From positions 29,025,022-29,089,021 of the forward strand of contig CM033399.1 in NCBI GenBank assembly GCA_019426215.1: DNA of 64,000 nucleotides. The letters run 5' to 3'. The DNA comes from Buddleja alternifolia (lineage: Eukaryota > Streptophyta > Magnoliopsida > Lamiales > Scrophulariaceae). Made by a program: the position numbers and the translations under genes. The notes under the pieces were generated by a model. It was not told where the DNA came from and did no database searches. It worked only from the letters and a program-made list of their open reading frames with translations. Below are positions 54,560 through 64,000 of the stretch, one piece after another; within the stretch, counting starts at the first letter, position 1; each line of letters starts with the position of its first letter.

Positions 54560-57500
54560 TACTGCCTATTAGGACCTTTCTTAACAACTTTTGGAACATT
54601 TGATCTTCCACTTGAATTTCCAACACTTGAGCTTTCCCCAGATCCTGAAATCCGAGTAGATGGATTCCACTATTTCTTAAAATCAGCAATTGATGTTGGG
54701 GGTCTCTTTTTCTTTTGAGGTTGAGGTTGAGATTGAGGTTGAGTTTGATGCCTCTTGAGTTTGGGGCATGACTGCTTTCTTGGCCTTGGTGGTTTAGGGA
54801 GATGAACATTTGGGACACTGGATGCTTGTGTAGGGAGATGAACATCTGCTCTTGGACCTTCATTTGCAAGACTTGATGCAGTTTGTGAGGGTTGTTGATG
54901 CATCTACAAAAGACAAAGCAGTTAGATTTCACTTGCAAGATTATGATATATATACAATAACATATTTCTATGTTATTATACACATTATGATATGTTATAT
55001 CAATACCTGTGGAGTAGCATTAACATTTGAGTTAAACTGGAAAGATTCCACATGTCTTGCATGTTCACTATACGATGGTCTCTGCAAGGAAGATTATTAT
55101 AATCAGAACAAACAAACATAAATTAAACCAAACACATACTATAAAAGTACTAATATTACCTCAAATAGTGGAATAGTATCAAATTCCATGGGAGTTTGTT
55201 CATCTATCCCTTTAGCAGTATCTCTCCCTTCAGCAGTTTCACTCTACATAATTATGGTAAGTAATTCAGAAACTAGTTAATGAAAAAATGACAAGTAATT
55301 GAAGATTAATGAATGACAATCACCTCAAATTGTGGATCAATATTAGTTTGAGCTTGTTCTTCTTCTTGCGCAGCAGTTTCTGTTTCAACATATTTTGCAT
55401 TTCCACTTGTTTTGTTATGCTACATAAATGACAAAAAAGAATATAGACAATTTAATGATGACAGTTCATAAATTACAAAATTAAACACATAAATTATGCA
55501 AATACCTGGACAGTTGAATTAGGATGAGGTGGATTTGTATATGTAGATATGTTATACTCTTGTTGTAAATAAATAGCATATGTATGTGTAAACCCCACTC
55601 TTGATACACAATTGGGATCCCTTCTGTCATTCCCATCTCTCCTTCTCACTTTTCTAGGCCTTCCAACTCTTACTTTCACATTTGGAGGTTCCACACTACC
55701 TATTGGTGACTCCTCAAAGTCATGCATACCAGGCACAGGGTTGATCATGTGACTATACACTCTCACATATATGTCTTTCTTCAAGTAATCATCAACATAA
55801 TCATCATGTGACATATTGTGGTAATTGAGAGATGCAACAGCATGACAACAAAGGTAGCCCACTAACTGGTACATGCCACAACTACAATGTCTGTCATTCA
55901 GGTACACAATGTGATTGTCCATGTAGTGCCTCACCTCAAATTTATCATCCCCTGCCCAGGTAGGAAAACAATTTTTACTTATCACTCTTTGATTCTCTAT
56001 CTTGTTTTGAATGTTAGGACAGATAACACCCTTGAATTTCTCTATACTAGCCCTCTTAACTTGAAATCTTGTCATACATTTCCTTCTAATCCACTCAAAC
56101 ATATCAATTATTGGAAGTTCTCTTGCATCCAGAATGTAAGAATTGAATGATTTTGATATGTTATTTACCAAGGCGTCACATTTTGTTCTGCCAAAAAAGA
56201 AGCACCTTGCCCAATGATTGGAAGAAATCTTACACATCCACTCATAAGCAGTCTCTTTTTTTCCAATTTTAGGAGAAATCCTTTCAATCTCTTTCATGAT
56301 CCTCAAGTGCTGCTTCACACTATAAGTGGAGGCAGCCTTCCAAAATAACCTTTTCAAATCCTGCCCCTTGTATTTTCCCTTAAAATTGTTGTACATGTGT
56401 TTAAGGCAAAATCGGTGTTCAGAAGTTGGAGCTAAGCCATGAATTGCTTCAACCAAACCTTTCTGCCTGTCTGATATGAATGCTGATAAGAGGCATTTTT
56501 ACGTGTTTTTAAACCCATGAGACTTATGCTATGGATTCATTTATTGCCTAAATCATGCCACATTTGCGTTTAATCGGGTTGTTAAGTGATTACAGGTGAT
56601 AAATGAAAGCACACGAAGAAACGAGGCGAAAAACGACGTATAAAAAAAGTTCAGGACAATTTGCTTCTGTCGTCCACGCACAGGCGCCAGTATGACCACG
56701 CCCAAGCGCCGGACAAGATGCAAATAACGTCAGCATTCTGCTTACCACGCCTAGGCGCCGTCCTGTCCAGGCCTAGGCGTCGTATCTGCATCACTTTCCA
56801 CGTTCGAGCGCTATTTCCGTATGTTTAGAGACCAACTTGGATCAAGTGTCCTTATACAAAGTTGTAGAATTATGTGTTAGCTTCAAATGAGGACTAGAAT
56901 CATCCAAATCGGAGTTCTTTGGAGATATTTATGAATGAAATACGATTGCTGCGCTGGACACATTGCATACGATTTCAGCATTCTGTCGACGGCGCCCAAG
57001 CGCCGTCATGCCCACGCCTAGGCGTGACCACACCCAAGTTTCGATTCCTTTCAGCCAAAAGGTCATCATTTGATGGTGGTATGGAATATTGAAAGCCAAG
57101 AGGTCAACACATGTGTTGAGGGGAAGAGGAATTGTTTATTGCACACTTGGATGGGGGCTTGATGGGGTTTGGAGTATAATAAAGGAAGAGACACACATGA
57201 AGAGCCCATCATTTCTTGTCTTCTTAAGCCATCAATTCTTGTCCTTTTAAGCATCTTCTTGACTCTTGACCGATTCACTTTGGGAGAGGGAGAGGGGGAG
57301 CTGGTCATTAGGCCAAAACCCATCATCACTCTTCACCCATCATCATTCAATCACCATCTTTCATCACTTTTGGAGGGGAACAAAGAGAGAGGAGCTAAGG
57401 ATTGAAGTTCTAAAGCAAGGATCCATCATCAATCAATTGAGGGAGTTTTAATTGCTTGCATTTACATGTTTATTTCCATGAGTATGTATATATTTGTATT

Positions 57501-60144
57501 AGATTTTCTTAAGGCCTTGATGAGAGGCTAATATTGTAGAACTAAGGCCATGTGAAGGCCAATTTATGAATCAATATATGTGAAGTGAATTTTCGTATTA
57601 ATTCTCATATTGCTTTGTGTGTTGATTTTGAGCTTTTATTACAATCATGTGTTTGATCACCATATGCTTGCTATCTTGCCTAGTCTAGTCATTCGAGAGA
57701 AGATAGATTGGGGTTCAATGGAATCAACTCATCATCCGAAACTAATGTGGAATTGCCCCTAGACATAGGTAAAGATTTCCGGGTGCGGTTAGCCGGATTT
57801 ATCCGGGGAAACTCTAGAACGTTAATGCGTGGTTATTGATTAGATTCTCGGATAGACATATTTAGAGAACCATCAATTAATCATAGGATTATTATGTGCC
57901 GAGACATCGGGTAATAATTATCTAAGGAATTTCCACCAAAGCAATAGGAGTCTAATAATTCGAAGAGTAGCTCATCTATATTGACGAGTAGATTCGGTTG
58001 TAGCATGTGCCTTAGTCATTTTATCATACGTGAGATTTAATCTATAGTTCGTTTCTCTTTGGTTCTTCACTTGCTTACTCGTTTTATTGCAATTTACTTT
58101 TGTCCATTTTCATTAATCATAAACTAAAATACCAAGTCTCCGTGGTTCGACAACCCGGAATTTTAGTCCACTTATTACTACACACGACTAGTGCACTTGC
58201 TATCATAGCACGTTAGCTTTTAGCGTGTCAAATGCCCACCATTTCTCATCAGCAGATCCTATATCTCTAAGCAACAAATTCAGAAACCATTTCCAAGTTT
58301 CTTGTTTCTCTATCTCAACATAGGCTATGGCAATGGGAAATATGTTGTCATTCCCATCTCTACCAATGGCTGTCAACAGCTGCCCCTTATACATCCCTTT
58401 CAGAAAACACACATCCAATCCTATGATTGGTCTACATCTAGCCAGAAACCCTTCTCTCATAGCAGCAAGACAAATACATTTTCTGAAGGACAGGTGGATT
58501 CAAATTTCTATCCACCTGTAGTATCAAGTTGTTGGTTAGATTGTGTTTGACTACTGTTGCACAGTAGTCATACAATCTGTGGTATTGGACTTTTATATCA
58601 CCGTTTACCAACTCAAGAGCATACCTTTTAACTCTATACTACTTATCTCTACTGCATTCAACTTCAACATTTCTTTTGATTTTGTTTTTCAATGATTCTA
58701 ACCCTTCCATATGATTATCCCTAATGATGTTCTCTATCATCTTCCCCAAGTATTTGTAATTGGCTTGCCTATTTTGATATCTATGTGCACAAGTATGACT
58801 TCCCCTAAGTGACTTAACTTGGTAAGTGGATGTTTTCATGATAGGAGAAGCATGGATCTCCAATCACACTCATGCTTACATGTTGCTGTTATTTTTGCAG
58901 TTTCATTGTAAAGGAACTTCAAGTCCCACCCTTTCCTAATTGCCTAGTCCCTTAAAACCTCCCTGTACTTCTTCCTTGTAGGAAATTGAAGTTCTACAAC
59001 CATCTCAAAAGTTCTCATGTATGTGTCATCAGACCAAACAAGAGAATCAAGCCCCCCTCATCATCTGAACCCTTCCTTGATTGTAAATCATCTTCATCAA
59101 CATCACTATACCACTCTTCCCTCTCTCTATTTCTCTCATTCTCTTCATTTTGTCTTTCTTATGCTCTTTGTTTTTTATTACTTTTTACAAAAGCCTTCAA
59201 AGTTTTAAATAATTTTCTAGCATGATCAGGAGGCCTACTTGCAAAGATGTCATCATCTTCTGGACCTTCAAAGTCCTCAAACATCCAATTAGGACAGTCA
59301 GATAGTGATGAATCATAAAGTGATTCTTCTTCTTCATCATCACCACCCCCCTCATAGGTAGGATCAGACTGTGTATCCATGTTAGAGCCCCCAACATTTG
59401 TTTCAATATTGTTTTCATTAAGATTTATCCCAAACCCCTCACCTTTTGTACATTCATTGTTAGGGTTTTCATTAAATTCAGGCCCTCCCCCATGTGTTTC
59501 AGTGTTAGTTTCATTTAAATCTACCCCCACACCCTCAACATTTGTTTCATTGTTGTTGTTCTCTGTAAATGCAAAATTAGCCCAATCATCATATGTTTCA
59601 GTGAAGCTTTGATTACATTCAGGTCCTTCCCCAGGTGGTTCAGTGTTAATTTCAGATTCTTCAACAGGAATTTCAGTGTTGATTCCATTCATTTCAGGCC
59701 CTTCCCCATGTATTTCAGTGTTTTCATTAATTTCAGGATCTGCAACATAACCTATTACTGGTATTTGTTCACTAACATTTAACTCTTTACCCTAAGGATC
59801 TATAGCTACAATTGGTTCCATCCAGTCTACTATATAGATTGGAATGACTCTATTACCCCTGTATTCCCTTTGTAACTCCCTAATACCTGCATCCCCTGTG
59901 CATTCCCTTATCCCCTTGTCTGGTGTTTTCCCTTACAAATAATAATAGACTCTAAAATTTAGTGTTTTCCCACCAGCTTTATTGTACAGTTTTGCAAAGT
60001 CATTGTGAAAAAAATTCATCTAGGTTCTCATTTGGACAAAGTACTCTCCTACCCCCAAAGTACCTAACCCTAGGGATCCATTCAATTACCCCACCAACCC
60101 ACACAACAAAGTCAACATAATCAAGTCCAAAATCATATTGTGCT
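54560..60144 (-). pseudogene. MURA-like transposase, multi-exon, interrupted by a solo LTR
   Basis: The 5' exon follows a TATTGCAG acceptor at 60145: a PB1-like head (DYVDFVVWVGGVIEW) then acidic repeats (59159-59692). The MuDR N-terminal domain (58620-59010) has MRTFEMVVELQFPTRKK, C...C zinc-binding residues and SHTCAHRYQNRQA. The DDE core starts GLDVCFLKGMYKGQL (first Asp, ~58405), continues after the solo LTR with ISDRQKGLVEAIHGLAP (second Asp) and CLKHMYNNFKGKY, and a SWIM finger HCSCGMYQLVGYLCCHA lies near 55870. Further exons with GT-AG borders: 55506-56478, 55324-55419, 55160-55243, 55007-55081, 54560-54903. Stops near 59935, 59793 and 54672 and frameshifts near 60010, 59160, 58860 and 58640 make it non-functional. 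Confidence 0.85.
56484..58230 (+). repeat. solo LTR (1747 bp) in the transposase gene, TSD AATGC
   Basis: Runs TGATAAGAGGCATTTTTACG to TTAGCGTGTCA with identical AATGC at 56479-56483 and 58231-58235. The ends and the GTGCACTTGCTA phrase match the LTR of the gag-only element at 40642 in opposite orientation. It contains several CCTAGGCG / CCAAGCGCC words at 56690-57030. Without it and one duplicate the transposase codons join in frame. Confidence 0.93.
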
Positions 60145-61220
60145 ATTCTGCAATACACATAAACAACTTGAAGTCATTACACAACCAAAAAAAGGGCCAA
60201 TACATTGACATACACTTACATAAAGGCACACTCTTACATAAAGGCACACAACACTCAAAACAGATAAATGGGGTGGGGACCAAATATGTACAACAAACAA
60301 ATTTTTAACATAACATACTTTAATGTACTGTAAAATAATTCAATGGGATGGGACCAATAACTTTTTGGGTTTTGTTTAATACATAATAATTTGTCAAGAT
60401 TAAGGCATATTTAATTGAATTCACACAACCCCACAATAATATCACCCCAGCCACACAACACAACAACTTCATAAAAATAGCAACTATAACCCCACACAAC
60501 AATAGCAAAACTCACCTTTATGCTGTTACAAGCCAGAAATTGGGTCCAAAAACCCTAATTTCACCCCTTCCCAGTGAGATTCCTGACAAAAGTTCATGAA
60601 AGAAAACAACATTCATTAAAAAAAGACCAAGGGGGACCAAAACTCGACACTACTCCACATATATTCAAAACCCCAAACAAAAACAGTCAAAAAAAATTCC
60701 AAACGAACAATAAACATACCTTTATGTCGAGGAAAGTGCTTGAATATCACTTTCAAACTCAGCACCACACGAATCCCAAACCCTAATATGCTTTTCACTT
60801 AATAAATCGGGCAATCGAAATAACCCTAGTTTTTTCCACTCTCAAAAACTGAAAAATCATATGAACAAATCATTCTCACTCACTGGTAATATAGTAATCA
60901 CTAAATTGTTTGTTATTAGTAGTATATTTGGTTTGATTTTTAACCCAAATTGAAAACCCTAGATAGATCACCAAACTTTTGCCTCTTTCTCTCTCTTCGA
61001 TCTGCAATTTTCTGAGAATGAAAATGAGACCCTATGGTATTAAGTAGCAAGGGTATAATAGGAAATTCAGCCAAAAATTTTAACGCCGTTAAACGTCCTT
61101 GACTGCAAAGGCACGTGTGCGTAGTTTATTGGTATCAAAGGGGGTTTTTCACCTGTTTCCTTAACACAGGAAGGTTTTTTGCACTTTCAAAATAACACAT
61201 GTTTTTTTTTTTTTTTTGCA
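60145..61220 (-). other. 5' region of the MULE transposase gene
   Basis: Probably 5' UTR, intron and promoter up to the terminal repeat. A possible first exon ATG was not resolved. No other gene is seen. Confidence 0.4.
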
Positions 61221-61250
61221 ATTATCCCTTAAATTTATTGACATAGCAAA

Positions 61251-61625
61251 AGCAAAATTTCACTTTTGGTCATATTGGAGTCGAGACAAAACATTTTCAG
61301 TCTCGTAGAATTTTTTTTTTAGAGTTTTGGTCTTATTGGAATCAAAATGTGACACTTTTAGTCCTATGCATCTATTTTTGGACGAAATTTACCCACGTGA
61401 GACACATGCTCTGTTACAAAATTGCCCCTCACGTGCTTTATTTGAATCCCGAGGTAGATAACTAACAGAATGTGTGTCTCATGTGGGTAAATTTAGTCCA
61501 AAAATAGATGGACGAGACTAAAATTGTCATATTTTGACTCCAATTGGATCAAAAGTGTCAAAAAAATCTATGGGGCTAAAAGTGTTTTGATCGAGCTCCA
61601 ATAAGACCAAAAGTGAAATTTTCTC
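61251..61625. mobile_element. Mutator-like MITE (375 bp), copy 2 of TTTCACTTTTGG family
   Basis: Ends AGCAAAATTTCACTTTTGG and, inverted, GAGAAAATTTCACTTTTGG, with flanks ACATAGCAAA (61241-61250) and ACATAGCGAA (61626-61635), a 10 bp duplication with one change. It shares inner sequence with the element at 21754-22135. It lies only 22 bp beyond the end of the 8 kb MULE. Confidence 0.85.
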
Positions 61626-61635
61626 ACATAGCGAA

Positions 61636-61991
61636 TAAGACTAAATATCATCAATCAATCTCAATCATGTTGAATGAATACAATTTCACTCATTTATATA
61701 GTAAATCACGTGTAACATAGTCGATCTATTTCTCACCAACGGATGGACAAGTTGAGTGAATTTTCATTATCCAACCTTTACTAAGTATGAATTTGATTTG
61801 ATCGATTCTATCATCCTCGTTCCAAGTTCCAACGCAGAATTATCATGGCATTGGTCAATAGTGTTTTCGTACATAGAATATTGAAGTGACTAGATCAACT
61901 GTTGGCAATGTTACCGTTTCATATCACATCAATAAAATGTTCAGTTAGTCAAAAAAGACCCCATAATATGTTAGTTTTACTTTATTACACC
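61636..61991. other. intergenic, no gene seen
   Basis: No supportable gene or repeat. Confidence 0.4.
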
Positions 61992-62423
61992 CATTACAAT
62001 AAAAAGTAACATTTGTAACAAAATTTAAAGTGATAATGTTATAATTATTATTAGATGCACATAATGAATGACAATAATTTTTACTTTGTCACAATAAGAA
62101 TTTTTTGTGCCAAGAGTTTGTTTAAAGTTGTCAATATTGACAATTAGTGACACATATATAGTGACAATACAAATAGAATGACAACTATAATTGTTGTCAC
62201 TAAATTGTCACAAAAGATGTGTCATTAATTGTCAATAGTGACAACAATTTCTTTGTCACTAATTATCAAGAATGACAATTTTTATACAAATTTTGTCGCT
62301 ATTAAACATATGGAATATATTTTAGTGACAAGACAGGAGTTCTTGTCATTAAAAATTGATAATTAGCTACAACTTTGATATTGTCACTTGATATTTTTGT
62401 CAACGTCATATTTTTTTGTAGTG
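61992..62423. mobile_element. CACTA MITE, second AGTGACAA family copy
   Basis: The degenerate left end CATTACAATAAAAAGTAAC and right end ATATTTTTTTGTAGTG enclose many TAGTGACAA / TTGTCACTA words shared with 52012-52409. Flanks ACC and ACT agree at two of three bases. Confidence 0.68.
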
Positions 62424-62669
62424 ACTTCTAAAGAATAGTATATCTTTTTTAATATCATTTATAGTTATATGTTAGTTTAGTTCATTTGATTTGAAGTATA
62501 TGTCTCTGTTAAAGATCATTCGTCTTGAAGCTTAATTGTACAAATATTAATAATGATAATTAGACATTGAATAGAAGAATAACACGTCTTTTTACTCTTT
62601 TGAATAATTTAACTAATTAAATGTACTAATATAGACTTAGCGAGCTAGGTACTTCAAGATTTGCTCGTA

Positions 62670-62748
62670 CGATAATTGACTCTTATTCAATTAATTAATT
62701 CATAGGGCTGATAATTCACTCTTATTCAATTAATTAATTCATAGGGCT
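62670..62748. repeat. ~38 bp tandem duplication
   Basis: ATAATTGACTCTTATTCAAT... and ATAATTCACTCTTATTCAAT... each run to TTCATAGGGCT, giving two near-identical adjacent units. Confidence 0.8.
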
Positions 62749-62850
62749 ATGATGAATCTTGGTAAAATAGAGCCATGGAAAATCTATGTTTGGATTTTAT
62801 TATCTATATCTCTTATACAATAGGCGTATTGTGTATAGCCTCTACACACA

Positions 62851-62955
62851 TTTGTGCTATGATACATAGACACGGACACGACACAATACCGACACAATTT
62901 TTTTGAAAATTTTAGGACACGACACGGTTCCAACACGGCTATTAAATTGATATAT
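62851..62955. mobile_element. truncated hAT-like MITE (GACACG family)
   Basis: TATGATACATAGACACGG followed by ACACGACAC words resembles the plant hAT MITE with GACACG subterminal repeats, a cousin of the GATACG family at 11832. The right end is not found. Confidence 0.5.
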
Positions 62956-63440
62956 ATATATAAATTAGGGAAAAGCAAGAACCGCGCAATAATGCCCAGA
63001 CTTATATTTAAAAAATGAGTAAAAAAAAATTGCATGCAAATGGTAAGTATATAATTTTCAATGGCAATATAAAAAGTGATTAAATATCAGTACGTTAAAA
63101 AAATAAAATTATTTTGACATCATTGTTTTATATAAAATTATTCGTTGATATCCCATTGAAACCCGAATAGATTGTTTTACTTCATACACGTGAAAGCTGA
63201 TAAAACAACACATATCGCACTCCTTAATATCGCTAATCAAAATCAAATACAAATTTTATAGTTCGATAATGTTTCACATAAATAAGGTTGAACAACAACT
63301 TGTTCGGATACACTCGACTCATTTACATCATTATAAATACTATATCAACGTTGATTGGTGGGTCTTAAAGTTAATCATTACAATGACCAATGGTGGGTAA
63401 TCATTATTGATTTTTCTATAATTTTTATTCGATGAGGGTG
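62956..63440. other. 3' flank of the RWP-RK gene
   Basis: AT-rich, no other gene seen. It contains the 3' UTR of the minus-strand gene. Confidence 0.4.
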
Positions 63441-63970
63441 TTAAAGTGAATTTATTTTCTTCTCAAGCCTTCTTTTCTTGTAATTAAGCTGAAAAAATCT
63501 CATCCTTAGCCTTTTTGTTTTTTCTTCCAATTGCATATCTGGAATCTCTTCAATTAAATTCATCTCTTGTTCCAATTTCTGCAACTCTCTCAACTTCCCA
63601 TCTCCTTCCTCTTTTTCCAATTCGTGGACATTCATGATTAGGGTTTGAAGGCTCATGAGTTTTCTATGAGGCCATCTGCTAATTCCCAATTCCCTGCACC
63701 TTTCCTTCAAAAGTGTTACTCCTACATTCAATTCTTTTGCTGCTTGTTTTATTGGCATGTAAAAATACTGTGAAATCGTTTTCCTTGACAACGTATTCAG
63801 TACTTCCCTTGATCTGTTAACTTTTTTCTTTTCTTTATTCGCATGTAAATTCTCATCAAATATCATCATTGCCGCGTTATTGGTAGAGTTATCAAATAGC
63901 AATTGCTGCTGGTTTAGTTGATCTTCAAATCCTGTTATCACTTCATTCCCAGAGTTGCTCCACAGTAGTT
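63441..63970 (-). CDS. RKD-like RWP-RK transcription factor, last exon
   Basis: The exon begins after a splice acceptor (minus-strand TTTAATTTCAG at 63971-63981) in split-codon phase, so the first residues seen in the open frame (MCLIS) are intronic and the start codon lies beyond the right edge. The exon encodes an acidic/Asn/Gln-rich stretch, then the RWP-RK domain: LSRKTISQYFYMPIKQAAKE, LNVGVTLLKERCRELGI and the signature RWPHRK, followed by a Leu-rich coiled coil (about 117-145) and a basic tail ending KKRRLEKKINSL. The small size, absence of a PB1 domain and domain near the C-terminus fit the RKD class, which acts in the nucleus in egg-cell and embryo gene control. The class assignment rests on the visible exon only. 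Confidence 0.88.
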
Positions 63971-64000
63971 CTGAAATTAAACACAAGAAGAAAATAAAAA

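Larger units (their letters stand above)
53243..61228. mobile_element. 8 kb Mutator-like element (MULE) with transposase
   Basis: Terminal inverted repeats of about 110 bp run inward from GGGATAATTG on both sides, sharing TGTGTTATTTTGAAAGTGC and AGGTGAAAAACCCCC. Flanks are TTAAATTCA (53234-53242) and TTAAATTTA (61229-61237), a 9 bp duplication with one change. Inside are a minus-strand MURA-like transposase (about 54560-60144) and a plus-strand GRF zinc-finger gene (53730-54140), arranged convergently as mudrA and mudrB are in MuDR. A solo LTR splits the transposase. Frameshifts suggest the copy is no longer active. Confidence 0.92.

Noticed and set aside
54546..54983. 145-codon minus-strand frame beside the transposase end
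   Set aside because: It runs through an intron and uses a different frame from the Pro/Gln/Lys-rich final exon with proper splice sites.

Overview
The window is nuclear DNA from a flowering plant, most likely a eudicot. Evidence: two NDR1/HIN1-like LEA_2 genes, an RWP-RK transcription factor exon, GT-AG introns, AT-rich intergenic DNA, and Ty1-copia, Ty3-gypsy-like, LINE, SINE-like, hAT, CACTA, Harbinger and Mutator elements of plant type. No bacterial gene order, CRISPR array or rRNA was seen. Species cannot be named from the sequence alone.

Only three host genes are supportable: LEA_2 gene 1 (13834-14481, +, intronless), LEA_2 gene 2 (23396-24070, +, intronless) and the last exon of an RKD-like RWP-RK gene (63441-63970, -), which runs off the right edge. 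Nearly everything else is transposon sequence, much of it nested.

Layout. 1-7961: a minus-strand SIRE-like copia element with gag, protease, integrase, RT, RNase H, a tRNA-iMet primer site and a 1.6 kb 5' LTR; its 3' LTR lies beyond the left edge. 8-13 kb: Mutator-like and hAT non-autonomous elements, SINE-like repeats and a 327 bp LINE insertion. 13.8-24.1 kb: the two LEA_2 genes, separated by two solo LTRs, MITEs, a foldback element, a poly(A)-only insertion and a LINE remnant. 25.1-38.4 kb: a truncated minus-strand copia whose 1.9 kb LTR is split by a 6.2 kb CACTA element. That CACTA element itself carries a solo LTR, a Mutator MITE and a second CACTA end. The copia is abutted by a 5'-truncated LINE. 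40.6-51.8 kb: a minus-strand gag-only element, broken by a 6.7 kb plus-strand copia (42221-48909, duplication CATGT). 53.2-61.2 kb: an 8 kb Mutator-like element with matching terminal repeats, a multi-exon MURA-like transposase (minus) and a convergent GRF zinc-finger gene (plus). Its transposase is split by a 1.75 kb solo LTR. 61.2-63.4 kb: more MITEs, then the RKD exon.

Most transposon boundaries were fixed by reading target-site duplications directly (5 bp for LTR elements, 8 bp for hAT, 9-10 bp for Mutator, 3 bp for CACTA and Harbinger). They give a readable order of insertions. The most unusual items are the Mutator element with its GRF zinc-finger partner gene, the LTR with ~60 bp inverted termini, the element-wide CGCTT-type word, and a copia whose similar LTRs enclose a badly decayed, chimeric interior.
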